Origin: Xanthoparmelia taractica | Lineage: Eukaryota; Ascomycota; Lecanoromycetes; Lecanorales; Parmeliaceae | NCBI GenBank assembly: GCA_033085395.1 | Contig: JANQBS010000212.1 | Location: forward strand, 1 to 64,000 | Direction: 5' to 3' | DNA length: 64,000 bases | Shown: piece by piece, positions 46,125-57,855 of the stretch | How the letters are laid out: each line of letters begins with the position of its first letter | Numbering within the stretch: the first letter of the stretch is position 1 | Position numbers and translations under genes: made by a program | Notes under the pieces: generated by a model | Seen by the model: the letters and a program-made list of their open reading frames with translations, nothing else | The model's database searches: none | What the model was told of the DNA's origin: nothing

Positions 46125-49033
46125 ATGTCCTCGACCGAGCGCATTTCTTTGAGCGTGGACTCGGGGCCTTCGCGAAGGTCAACTCGCGAGAGGAAGCAAG
46201 CACAGCACTTTGGCCATTCTGAGCCAAATGAAGAGCTAGAGGAACTGGTATGTCACTCCTAATCTTGAGCTGCTCTTGAAATGTCAATCAGGAGCAGCTC
46301 GCTCGTTGGACTCTGTGGGCCTAATTTTCCCTAGATCGAGGCTTCTAACTTGGAGGTGGTCGCGCGCGTTATTCAAAAAGAAAAAAAGGGAAAGGAACGA
46401 GCAAATGAGAGGCCCAGCTTGTGCGTCAAACTACCTCTAGCTGCACCAATGTTGCCTCCGTCTCCTCGACTGGCACCAAATCCCCGTGTCGCAGCTCCCG
46501 AGATCAAGGCCGAGGAGAGTCTCGAAGCCAACGCAAACATTTCGACTCAAAATGTGAGGAAGCGAGAACATGGGCTGATGAATGACGAGAACGATGATTC
46601 TGGCCTATTCGCGGCCTCATCAAGCCAGGGTCCCGCCCCTAAGAAGCAACGACTTTCACAGGCAGTACCTAGACCAAGGGTAGCGGCAAAGGCAAAAGTC
46701 GCCGTCAAATCAGAGGACGACGATCCGCCTGAGCCTCGAGGCCAACCTGAAGTGTGGGCAGAGGTACCTCGCTTGAGAAAATTACCCTGCGCGAGGCTTA
46801 CTGATGTTCTTTTAGATGCGACAAGCGTTGTGCGAGTCGCTCCCTTACTATCAAGCATATCAGTCGGGTGCCTATACTTGGGGCAGCTCAAATGGCTGGG
46901 CTGGTTACGCTTATGGCTTCCTTTTGGACAACGACAATGATGAATATGGATATATGGATGAGAAATCCGTGATAACAAGACTGTAAGGAAATTTTGATTT
47001 CAGCTAAGTCCGATGCTAATATATGAAAAGCGGCGGAGGGTGGAAGCCAAATAACGAGTCCGGGAAAATGGAGCAGAAAGAAGACCAAAGTTGCACATCA
47101 AATAAGGTTACACCTTTTTTGAATAATCAACGGGATCACGTACCGGTAGTGCTTATAGTTGGTTAGTGATCTAACGATCTTTCGACGCGACTGCACTAAC
47201 AGTGTAGCAGGTGCAAAGAACCTGCATTGCCCCGTCAAGGTACCCCACCGGTACAACGTACTGGGTCTCTATCATGTAACGGATGTGTGGTCCGAGACTG
47301 TGAAGGGCAAGGTGGTATGCCGAGCCCGCTTCGAAATGATCAATCTCAAGACGCCCAGCTGGTGCGGCGTGAAAGGATCGCCACCACCTACGACAACGCC
47401 AGACTTCATCACAAAGGCCCCACGTGTGACCTGCCACACGTGTGGTATTTCAAGCAAGCAGGTCTTTGAAGCAGGGTGGACATGTCTCAACGAGACATGT
47501 TCAGATTTCTCTACCAATCATAATGTTCACCAGGGGACACGAGCCTGGAACCCAGCATTTGTTAACGAGCGCAATGAGTGGCCCGATTATATTAAGCCAC
47601 CGATGCCGTTGAAGCCAGCCCTCCCGACAAACTCCCTCAGTGGTTCACTAATGGAGACATCATGGCAGGCATGGAAGGGTATGGTCTGCCGCGATTGCGG
47701 CAGATGTAACTCACGGACCAAATGGGATGAGTGGAAATGCGAGACGGAGGGCTGTACCTTTGAGGTACCAATCCAATACTCCATTATTCCACGAAGTCAG
47801 CTTTCCCCGGACCATGCCTTCGAAGCCGAGGGCCACTCAATTCCATTCGATAAGTGGGAATCGCCCGTCGTTCGCACCGAGAACGGCTTTCATGGATTCT
47901 GGCGGAAGTTAACCTTCGAGTTGTCTCCGGGCAACTTTATCACTCACTATATCGCCAACCAGGTTATCAACCGTCAACCGGGCGGTGCGGACGAGATCCT
48001 TGAGATGCTACAAGGAGCCAAGCTGGGAATGCAAAGATTCCAATTGGAGAGTAGTCCTGGTGAGTGATTGTCGAAGAATTCATTGATCAATACTGACTCA
48101 AACAAGTGGAGGGGGAAATGATCACCAAGCACTTTGGCATGAACTTTGTATGGTTCCCTATGTCTCTACCGATGGGGTGCATTTGCTGACACAGGTGTAG
48201 GGCTTGCCGTACAAGTACGTCGTTGCCATTGATTCTAGGGGCTTCTCAGAGGCTCCTCCAGCCATCATGGATGCTCTGAACCACCTGACATGGGCGGGTC
48301 GAGATGCGATCAGCGATGGCTCTTACCGGCCATTCAACGAGTTGCTCTGTCTCGGGTACATGGAGAAACAGTCCATCGGAGTGCGTCTCTTTGCTGTGTG
48401 GTGCTTTTAAACCTTTAACACATGCTGACGACCCCTAGTGGCACGATGACGGCGAAAAAGACCTTGGACCAGACATTGCTTCGCTGTCACTAGGTGGTGC
48501 CGCCACCATGAATTTCCGGCTAAAATCCAAACACTGGATGTTCAAGGAACGTGTCGCGAAGAACTACAACCCTCAGCAACCAGTGCTGCCCGGGTCTCAA
48601 GCTTGGAAGACACGTCTCGCCGTCAACGAGCTCTACCACGCCGGCCATTTGCATGAATACGAAGACGCAAAGGCACAGCTCTTCAAGTCTCTCAACAGCA
48701 AAGGTGAGACGAGCAAGAAGAATGGTGTTGCGGTGGTGTCATTGGAGCTGCGACATGGGGATATGGTGGTGATGCATGGTGATGACATACAGAAACACTA
48801 TGAGGTTTGCGCCCATGTCTACCATTCGCTCATTCACAACAGCTAACACCCTTTAGCACGGCGTCCAGCCAAAGGGCAAACTCCGATACGGCTTAACGGG
48901 CCGATACATTAAACCGGAGAATATTCCAGCGGAAGAACACTGGAAAGGCCAGTTCACCATCCCGCCGGAAAGGGTCTATGATGGTGATTTGGCGCTGTTC
49001 AAGGCGCACTATCCAAAGGAGGAAGAGGTTTGA
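46125..49033 (+). CDS. AlkB-like 2OG/Fe(II) dioxygenase with Cys-rich N-terminus
   Basis: Nine exons (46125-46247, 46335-46763, 46816-46982, 47031-47161, 47208-48059, 48107-48147, 48201-48380, 48439-48804, 48857-49033) join in phase to 821 residues. The N-terminal 280 residues are charged and probably disordered (RRSTRERKQAQ; APKKQRLSQ, a possible nuclear signal; a Tyr/Gly-rich stretch). A Cys-rich part follows: CHTC at about 359-362 with GWTCLNETC, and CRDCGRC...WKCETEGC at about 439-461, likely two zinc-binding units. The C-terminal domain is the double-stranded beta-helix: WHDDGEKDLGP (H643, D645 iron ligands), SLSLGGAATMNFR, ELRHGDMVVMHGD, YEHGVQPKGKLRYGLTGRYI (H764 iron ligand; Arg 773/779 for 2-oxoglutarate). 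This is the AlkB-like pattern of enzymes that oxidatively remove alkyl groups from nucleic acids. The substrate is unproven. Confidence 0.88.
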
Positions 49034-51734
49034 AAGAGGCGTTTTTGCTGCGGGGCAGGGCATATGGCACGGTTCTCAACCACGTATTTGAGACACTTTG
49101 CTGCGATGTGGATGGGAGATGCGGTCTGCTTTGTGCGCTTTTGATAGTCTGGCAATGGATTTGTTTGCTGCTTATGGAGTTCTTCTCTGTGTACTATGAG
49201 TGAAGTGACTGTGAATCTGTAGAGGATGGTGTTGTCTTCATATGTGAATCTTGATCTTCTGAAAGCGCTAGGCGAAGACACCCTCTAGGCTGCTTGGCTC
49301 TGTAGCATATCACAAGCAATTTTCAAAGGCAGCAAACTTACCATCCAGCATCATCCTCTTCCCTCCCCTTAGTATAAGTACCTTACTAAAGCACCCAGAC
49401 TTTGGAACAGGATTTTGATGTTACCACTTTCTTCAAATTATCTCCTTCTCTGGATTTGGAGGACTTTGCCTGAGCAATCAATAGCTATACTCTGTGAGCT
49501 AAACACTTCACTACTGGAAATCCAGTTTTGAGGGTGATTGAAAATCCACTTATACAGTACAGTAACTTACTGTGTTGAAAGGCGTGCTAAGAAGACCTTC
49601 CCCAAGGTGGGCTGGGGCCACTCTCACAAGCCTGGTTACCGAGTTAGCGGCAATCGCACCTTTACATCACCTCTGTCGCATTTTTTGAATCCATCTTACC
49701 CATGCACATGTAAAAATATAAGTTTTCGTGGGCTGCTTGCTAGGTTCAATCTAGGGTAGTTTATCAGTACATGCGGACTTTGGAGCAGAATTCTGAGGCT
49801 GACTAACCTTGATTGCGCCGGTCCTTACACATCTGCTTTGAACTGAATCGAGAAGCTTTAGTTCTGCTCTGCATCTCATCCAACACCTGCAGATGTACTA
49901 CGACGGGACTCGACTGGATGGCGGCTTCCATTTTGGTACATGCACTAGCGTGTATTCTATTTAGCTCGACCTTATGAGTTCGAGCCATTCTCGAAATTCA
50001 TCTTATGCTTGCTCATATTTTTCCCATGACTACCGACAGATACATTTACGGAGCTCTCATTCCATTGATATTAAGAATAAGATGTAGCACATCGGTACTA
50101 CCTCCTCCAACTCCGTCGCACCTTCTCCAATGAAATCCGATTGTGGCGAATCGGGCTCTGATAACATCGATCACTCAACACACTGCACTACTAGATGACC
50201 TATCATACCTTACTTGACCAGCGCATTATTCGACGCCTACTCATGGATAAAGCCAGCCAGCATCATCTCCTCCTGGCAGTCCGAGCACTCGTCACTGCGC
50301 CGCTAATACTTCGTACCGCTCCTACTAATGTACGGACTACTGACAGAGCTAAAAATTGAAGCGACACTCGAGTCTGCAGAGGTCAAAGGTGGCCCTGCAC
50401 GTCTTCTGTTACTTTGACCATACTTCAATCACGCTAAGAAAATAAGCAGGAGGCCAGAACTTTACAGCTACCTAGAATTCGCTGCTTGAGTAGTCTTCGG
50501 GATAATGACCTGGTAGATGCGCTTGTCACCTCTCAATGGTCGTCTTTTACGCCAAGTCTCCGACCGCAGTGAAAGAATGCGACACGACAAGTTGATCATG
50601 GAATCCAAATCCTAATCCTAGGGCAGAGAATGAACGCGTACCTCAGCATACGCATTCTGGTAGAAGTCCAGCCTCCAGAAAATGACGGGGTTGTGGCCTC
50701 AGCAACTGTATATCGTCGCAGTCCATGCTCGTAGGGATATTGGCCTTGCATGTGCAAGGATATTTACAACGCTTGTGCCTCTTGATACGGAAAGCCACCA
50801 ACGCTTTGATCCTGACTCTCAGTCTCCTCTGCGATACCTAGTTTCCAAGAGCAACATGGGTGATGCCATCATGTTTCTTGCTACAACTGTTGGCATAACA
50901 TCAAGCACAGGCAACGGAATGTATGCTCATGTAACGCAATTCACGGGGTTTGTCCCTAGGCAGCACTACTTGATTTGCTCGGACATTTAAACGACATGTT
51001 GCGGGGCAAAGGAAAATAACAAGCTCGTCGCTGTTCAGCTTATGCATACATATATGCATCATGCTATGCGTACAAATCGAACCAGAATGCCGGACAATAA
51101 TTAGAAGAGGCTTTGAGCCAGGTGTCATTATACTAACATATACCATCATCTCGTCGCACAGGGTTTGAGATGGTGGCAGTTACAGATCACTGGTGACCTG
51201 CAAGCTTGATGCCCCCTAAGACTATTGTCCAGCTGGCCATTCAATCTGTCCGGACTTCCATCACTTTCATCGTTTAAAGACGATCACGCGCTGAACTTGT
51301 ACGTCGCTAATCTTTATGGCTGTAAAGCAGATAGATTATGCACGGGCAATTTGCGGAAGGGACGGCTTACGCGACACTGACGCCCCCGTGCGGAATCTTG
51401 ACGGGAAGCTGTCCGGCCACTCTTCAATAATGTAGGTAACTATGAAAATGGTTACAGAATTAGATTTCTGTCTCACGTTTGCGCTTTACTAGGCCACGTT
51501 GACCTGGCTCTTTAATTAAGCTATGTTACAGATGTTGCAGTCGGCCAAACAATTCCCAGTCGCTTAATCCCGATATACTTGCGCAGACTAGTGACATTCC
51601 TAGTCAGGTAGTCTGTAGCGCAGATGCGCTCCAAGACCCACCTATATTGCTTTCACACTTCCTCCTTCCCAAAGCCGTAGAAAATTGTTCCTATAGTTTC
51701 GTGGAACTGTGCAATGTCAGATAGTTTTGTTAAA
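49034..51734. other. Intergenic, no gene seen
   Basis: 2.7 kb. Short frames such as 49538-49759 (+) and 50682-50990 (+) show no domain, signal peptide or splice context I can defend. The left end should contain the AlkB-like gene's terminator. Confidence 0.5.
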
Positions 51735-52832
51735 ATGTCACCAAAGTACGCCCTGGGAATCGCTCTTTGCATTGGAAGCCGGGTGCTAGCAAACCCCATA
51801 GTCCAGCGTCCAGGTGACAATATGTCATTCCTAAGGGCTCACTTCATGGAGACTTATCCGGCATCCGATCCCCTGCCCTTCGACCTGGAACCGACTTCTG
51901 CGTCGAACCCGTCACCTACACTGCTCAATGTGACGAGCAGTGAAGATGTACATATCCAATGCGACGGTGCTTCATATGGTTTCGATTTGGACATCTCTGA
52001 CTGCGAAGAAGCAATGGCATACTTCCCCACTTATCCTGACCAAGTGCAATGGGCCGAGCGCCATACGGACTCGCAGACACAAATCTTCCCTTTACCATAC
52101 CGAGCTATGGGCGATAAAGCATCATGCTATATTCAACCGGTCGTCATTGATGGTGGTACCTCTGCAAAGGCAGCACCCAACGAAGTCCGCAATGCTGCTG
52201 CAATGATTCGAGATAGATGCGCTTCTGGTGGAAAATTGCAGGGTGGGATGGCTACGAGTATAGGTGAGAAGAGGACCGCATTGTCTTGATTGGCCTTGGC
52301 TGCCTTCCTTACAATATATTCTAAAACTTACATACTACGTTACGTAGGTGGCGATAACAAACTTGCAGTAATCATGGGCGCATATCAAAGCCCATCAGCA
52401 ATCCAATGCCATGGAGAATTACCCTCTCCTCACTCTTGCCACAGCGTCCTGGAAGACATGCCCGCGACTACTAAGATGGAGTTCTTTGGCAATCCCGAGA
52501 ATAGCTCGGCGACGGTGCTTCTGCCGCTAAATGTCGGGCAAGGTAAGCCGCACTATGAAACGTCATTTCATCTCAGTCTCCCTTTTCTAATCGACTGCCG
52601 AGTAGCCAGCGTACCTTGTAGTCTCAAATTAAGCAGCACGGTCGACGTGGCACTACCGGACACTGGTTCGTGGTATGAGGTCTGGGAAGCGACGATCGCG
52701 TTGTGGTCGGTCTGCACTAGACACCGAAGTAGAGGCTCCATAAACTCCATAGGCGAGTTCCCTGAGCAGTCGCGGTATCACAGTGTGCTAACACGCTCGA
52801 GCTCACAGGGCATCGTGGCAGCCTCTCCTTGA
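51735..52832 (+). CDS. Secreted protein of a conserved fungal family
   Basis: Three exons, 51735-52263, 52348-52542 and 52606-52832, give about 316 residues. I chose the ATG at 51735 because MSPKYALGIALCIGSRVLA is then a clean signal peptide; an ATG 21 bases upstream is in frame and also possible. The mature part carries features of a widespread ascomycete secreted family of unknown function: CDGASYGFDLDISDCEEA, FPLPYRAMGDKASCYIQPV, IRDRCASGGKLQGGM, then IGGDNKLAVIMGAYQ and GSWYEVWEATIALWSVC. Cysteines at these places probably form disulphides. Introns are 84 and 63 nt, with donors GTGAGA and GTAAGC. Confidence 0.78.
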
Positions 52833-53399
52833 CCCTGGACGTGCAAAAAGACCATAATCAGAACAAAGGGCCAATGGCCTTACAGAAAACCTACAGCTTT
52901 GGATCGAAAGAGGAGCATCCGAACTCTCGGATTGAAGATCTTGTACGATAGCTTGATGGCTAGGGTGCGGCGTTGACCCTTGCGGAAAGGGGAATCAGAG
53001 TCTTGCGTCTGATTATGATGGATTCTGGTCGAGACGAGAGCCACAGCATGGGGGAAATGGCTAGAGAGCTCGATCTGCATTTCTTAAGGCGTCTGCGGCT
53101 AAGGATGATGCACAAATGAGACCCTGTACAGTAACGACGAACCAGGCCGGCGGGCCGAGCTAATGATGTGATTCTGTACAAATGTATGAGAGAACGAACA
53201 CCCGATATCTGGGTTCTTAGGCACACTCTGATCGTTGGACTGTAACCCGGTATCTATGAACTCGGCTGCGGAAATCCTCTGATGGACAAACACGTCCAGT
53301 GAGCTAACATTCCTAAGCCTCGGATCAGGACGTCCGCTTATTTACACCGAGGGATCCGTCCCCCACGACAAAGCTGGTAAGGAAGCGACAGACTCTTAC

Positions 53400-53660
53400 A
53401 CAAAATACCCGACCCCCGTCTTTCCATTTCTTCCTCTCCTCCTCCCCTCTTCCTCTCTTCCCTTTCCTTTTCTCCCTCCACTCTCTTCTCCTTCCCCCTC
53501 TTTCCCTCTTTCCCCCCTCCGTCCTTCCCTACGCCTTTTAGAGAAAAATATATAACATATCCTACGTCTTATCTACCCCCTCGCCTCGACCCTCCTCTTT
53601 TCTTTTATAGCTCCTCTCCTTCTCCTCCCCAAACTCTTCCCTCCTTTTTCTTTCGTATCC
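53400..53660. repeat. Long pyrimidine-rich tract
   Basis: About 260 bases that are largely C and T on the plus strand, followed from 53760 by a purine-rich stretch of similar length. No exact unit. The layout, pyrimidine then purine, could let the two halves pair. Confidence 0.6.
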
Positions 53661-55135
53661 TCAAGGCCTTCTTCTCTCTTTTCCACGCACTTTAGGCCCG
53701 CATTCTTTGCGGCGCAATCGCTTCTCTCATCCTATTCAGCGCCGCGGCGTCGTTGTGTAGATTTGCGGAGAGAGAAGGGGAGTGGATTGGGGATTTCGTA
53801 GGTGGGAGAGGTTGGGGCGATTAGAGGTAGGAAGTGGGGGTTGCTTGGGGATGTAGAGGAGATAGTGTAGGATTTAAGGGGGTAAGAGAAAGGGGCTGAG
53901 ATTAGAGGGGGTAAAGGAAAGAGGGCTGGAGGTGAAAGATGCTGTGGATAAGGAAGAACTAGAGTAGAAGAAGACCGAAAGGGAGGGGATTTAGGGGACG
54001 GGTGGGAACAAGGACGTTGGCGTGGGGGAGGTAGATGTGGCGGTGGATGCGGAGGCGGGTGGGATGGTGATGGGGATGTGAAGGTGAATGTGGATACAGT
54101 GAGAGTAGGAGGAGGACCAGCTCTTCGACGAAAGCAGGTTCTAGGTAGTCAGTCCACGATAATTGTTAACAGGAAGCGTGATTATCCATTCAATGTACGT
54201 TGCCAAAAGATGTGAATTCTCAGGTCTTCTCGAAAACAGAAGGAATAGGCTATGCGGACGGCCATGTGTGCGGGTGCCTGTAAGAGGAAGGAAAGACCGA
54301 CTTGTGGATATGTTTGTTTGCGCATACGAGATGGAAGGCACTAGGTCCCAGGCTAGGTATGTTCGAAGGGGGAGAGATTGTTTAATCAGTTGGTCAGGGG
54401 ATCTTTTGTTCGTGATCGATCAAGAGGTACGGTACGCAAGCTCGATTCATTTCGTTCGAGGGAAGAAATCCTTGATTCCAAAAAGCCATGGAGAGGGAGA
54501 GGGCTTGTGTTCGTTGATGGAGTGCTGTGTACGGCGGTTGATGGGGTCTAAGGGGGATGGGAAGATAGGTAAGAGTAGCGCGGAGGGTAAGTATCTAGCT
54601 TAAGTGGTATGCGTTTTCCCTTTTCCTTTTCTTCTTGGTTCTGATTCCCCTAGTTGGGAATGAAAGGGATAAGGGATGAAGGGAGACGTGGGAAGCGAAG
54701 GCGGAAGGAAGGTTCGGATAACGAGATGTACTGTAGGGTTGGTTCAGACTGGCGATATTGGATACTGTCTTTACGAAAAGATTGTATCCAATGGACGGAT
54801 TCAGTCCCCTCCACATTCGCCACTTCAGCATGTCTGATTCGATATGACTCCCTGAAGTCGGGACCTCGAGCTGGGACCTTTGGACGTTATTGCAACATAT
54901 AAGAGACCCTCTTCAACGTCTTTGCTTGTCTTTGTAGCTTTCTTCTCATGAAGCACGACGTCCAAGATCAGCAAATGCGAGTGGGATATGGAAGGAGATA
55001 TGTAGCAACAGGAGGATGTTTCGGCGGGAATCATAGATCCCGCTGGACGGATAGAAACACTCGTTTTGTTCCGATTGGTACTTACAAAGGTGCGGTGAAA
55101 TGAGCAGGTTATAACTTGTATGAGTGCGCTTCTGT

Positions 55136-55169
55136 CATATTTCTTTTCTTTTCTTTTCTTTTCTTTTCA
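55136..55169. repeat. (TTTTC)n microsatellite
   Basis: Six units of TTTTC. Same unit as the array at 7251-7295. Confidence 0.85.
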
Positions 55170-56345
55170 ATTTTCTCTGGCCTGCCCCATGCGGGCTTGG
55201 GGGTCTCAAATTTCTCAATGCTTAGCTTCTGCTACATCCTCTTACCATTGCAATATACAAGATCTCCAAGAGGGGCCCAGGGGGGATGGGCGTGGCGGAA
55301 GAAAGCTCACTCCGGACCCTCCAAGCAAAAATTGTCAAAGGAATCCTGTTTCCATAATCGTGCTGTGGCCCTTGGTGGTAAGCTAATTTGTAGGCAGGTA
55401 TCCCACCGGTCCTCTCTATATACAGTCCGCCATTTTTAAATGGACCATGTTCGACCCATGAACCATATCCATTACTTGCTGAAGTGAGTGTGGCGTCTCT
55501 AGCGATGTATATTTGACTTCGGCAGCGCAGTGCCCATTCGGAAATTCTTAAAATCGAGATTCGGCATCCACATATTCATATCATTGGAAGGAGATTGCTC
55601 TCCTTGGTAGCGAGATGAGCGCAGCGCCTAGTGTCTGAGGCCGCGCGTCATATGGCAATGAATGTCATGTTTCTGTATGAGTAAGTGAGTGAGGTAGGGA
55701 GTTAGGAGGGGTGGCGCAGATGGGCAATGCCGTGTCGTGCGGATGGATGGACTGTGGAGATTAGCTAATTCGAGAGCGGTAGGGGTTTGATTGGGAAGGA
55801 AAGAGAAAGAGGGTATGGAATGCACTCATCGGAGCCTGTTGGAGATTTGTTTTGGTAATATGGACACTGCTGTGGGTTTGCTCATGTCCCCAACATTTGT
55901 TGTCCGTTGTGTGTGGGTTTGTAAGGTCGAATTCCTTGCTTCTTTGCGTGGGGGAGCAGGCCTTCTTATCTTTTATCTTTAGAAACAAGTCGTGCCGGTT
56001 GCTTAAGATGGCGCCTGTAAATGCGGCCTTGACGGTCGCTGGCGCATATTTGGAGATACGCGCACCGGTAGGGCCACAGTGCCACGGTTTTTTTTTTTTT
56101 TCTGCAAGGTAAGCGATGGCGGTTCCGTTACCGTGTTTCAAGTCTCTTATAGCGGTAATGAAGGGGAACCGCAAGAGGCTCTGCCTGGCACAAAATGCGC
56201 CCTGGCCCCCCCCTGATCTGTTATAGAACTCTTCTCGCTTTTTCCAATTTCTTGTTATTATCTTTTGAGTAGCACATTCTTTTGATTTTTCCTTAGCAAC
56301 AGTCTTTACATTCGACTCCCGTCGCCACGTAAATCGTTTGACACG

Positions 56346-57078
56346 ATGTTGGCTTCTCGCAGCTTCCTCACATTATTTTTCTTTCTTCAAGCCGCCGTCC
56401 TGGGTCTAGCTTCTCCTTACCAAAAAGGTAACAATTACCACCTTAGATGCACAAACGCACCGAACGTCATCGCAGGATAGTAAGTACGTTCCGAATCTCA
56501 ACCTCTGTTCCACGCCTAATCGCAACGCCGTTTCAAGCTTCGTCGACCCCAAGGACACAATACCCCCGAGCACCGCATCCGCCACGTGTGAAGCGCAATT
56601 CGAATACCTCTACTGCGTCCCCAGCACCAAAACCTACATCTTCTTCGGCGTCATCAGACCCGCCGCTCGCAACTTCACCTCGTACGCCACGGCCTTTTCG
56701 TCAATCATGCAACTCGTCAAGGATCACATCAAAATTCAAGGAGACGGTCCCATCGCTAGCGGCAAACAATATTTCAGGACCACCGGCACGGACGTCCAGC
56801 TGTACGCTGAGGATGCCAATAAGCATCATTTGACGTGGGGGGTGTACGGGTCTGCGCTCGCGGGACTTGATGCGTGGATGGCGGATAAGGATAATGGGTA
56901 CTCGGATGCGACGTTTCAGATTGGTGATGGGAGCAACTGGGTGGGGAATGGGTATGTTGGAGTGGAGAATGAGAACCTCCAGTGTGTGTTTGAGAATGCT
57001 TTTGTGGCGAATACCTTTTGTACGGCTACGGATCCGAATGGTCAAGTGTATGGGTATAAAGGGGGTAAGTTGTGTTAG
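56346..57078 (+). CDS. Small secreted protein of unknown function
   Basis: Two exons, 56346-56479 and 56538-57078, give 224 residues. MLASRSFLTLFFFLQAAVLG is a signal peptide. The intron (58 nt) has donor GTAAGT and acceptor TCAAG, and the join restores a Tyr codon. The mature protein contains a few cysteines (CTNAP, TCEAQFEYLYC, LQCVFEN, NTFCTATD, ending KLC), probably paired, and Gly/Asn/Tyr-rich segments such as FQIGDGSNWVGNGYVGVENENL. No family is recognised. It could be an extracellular or wall-associated protein or an effector-like protein. The next gene on the same strand is the asparagine synthetase. Confidence 0.75.
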
Positions 57079-57412
57079 TGTTGGTTATGATTGTGCGTGC
57101 AACATCTGGGGGCATCTATTGATTGATTGCGTTTGTATATGAAGATAAGAGTGCGAGGATGTGGAGATATAGCTGGTAGTTATTCAAAGAGAAAGTGGTG
57201 CCTACAATGTAGGATGGCGAAAAAGATACCGACAGCAAAGTATGTTAGAATAGGATTAGGGCTGCAGGTTACTTAAAATAGATGTGTATCAATCGGCGAT
57301 TAGCATCAGCCCTCCTTTCCTGATCCATAACCTCTCGACCTTCCGAACCAGGCCTCTCGATTTCGTGAAGTATCAAATATCGACTATACACTTATAGCAC
57401 TAGTGGGTTGAG

Positions 57413-57673
57413 ATGGAGGCAAATTTCCATCGAGCAACGAGGACGTCCGAAGTGCAAAACCGCGTCATTATGCAGGCTAGATTACTCAGTTGGGATTGCT
57501 TTCTATTTTGTCCTTCCTCTTTCTGTTCGCCCCTCTCCCCTTCGTCCAATGATTCATCCTTGCTAGTGCAGTTCCATAAATATCCTCGCTTTCGACCAAC
57601 GTGATTTCAACAAGATACCTAGACTGAGGAAACTCGTCTCCAGAGACTCTCCAACGGACTAGAACAGATTCGG
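57413..57673 (+). pseudogene. Decayed duplicate of asparagine synthetase 5' end
   Basis: This segment aligns by eye with 57675-57970, the promoter and first exon of the asparagine synthetase. Shared blocks: CCAT-GAGCAACGA with GTCATTATGC-GGCT (57427-57475 versus 57688-57742), TGC-GTTCCATA with CTCG-CT-TCGACCAAC (57567-57601 versus 57857-57893), and CTCCAGAGACT followed by CGGACTAGAACA (57639-57666 versus 57932-57960). The start codon is gone (ATGTGC reads GTGC after CTA), and most differences in the coding part are C-to-T or G-to-A in this copy. It is a partial tandem duplication that has decayed. Confidence 0.75.
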
Positions 57674-57855
57674 AAAGAAAGAAGTCTCCATTGAGCAACG
57701 AGCAGGTGCGAAGGGCAGAGCACGTCATTATGCGGGCTGATTACTAGATAAATATTGCTCTTACTTTTATTCTTTCTCTCTTCTTACGTCTCTCTCCTCT
57801 CCGTCCGAATTCTATTCTTACTCGTATACAATCGGAAGAGAACAAAAAAGGAACA

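Larger units (their letters stand above)
52833..56345. other. Intergenic with a long pyrimidine tract
   Basis: 3.5 kb without a supported gene. It includes the CT-rich stretch at 53400-53760 (separate entry), a purine-rich stretch at 53760-54120 and a (CTTTT)n-like repeat at 55139-55168. The frames 54163-54603 (+, 146 codons) and 55761-56174 (-, 137 codons) are the longest but have no recognisable domain or good start context. Confidence 0.5.

Noticed and set aside
54163..54603. 146-codon plus-strand frame
   Set aside because: No signal peptide, domain or splice partner; composition like the surrounding non-coding DNA.
55761..56174. 137-codon minus-strand frame
   Set aside because: No recognisable motif and a poly-Lys stretch caused by a T-run at 56091-56101. 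Possible, but unsupported.
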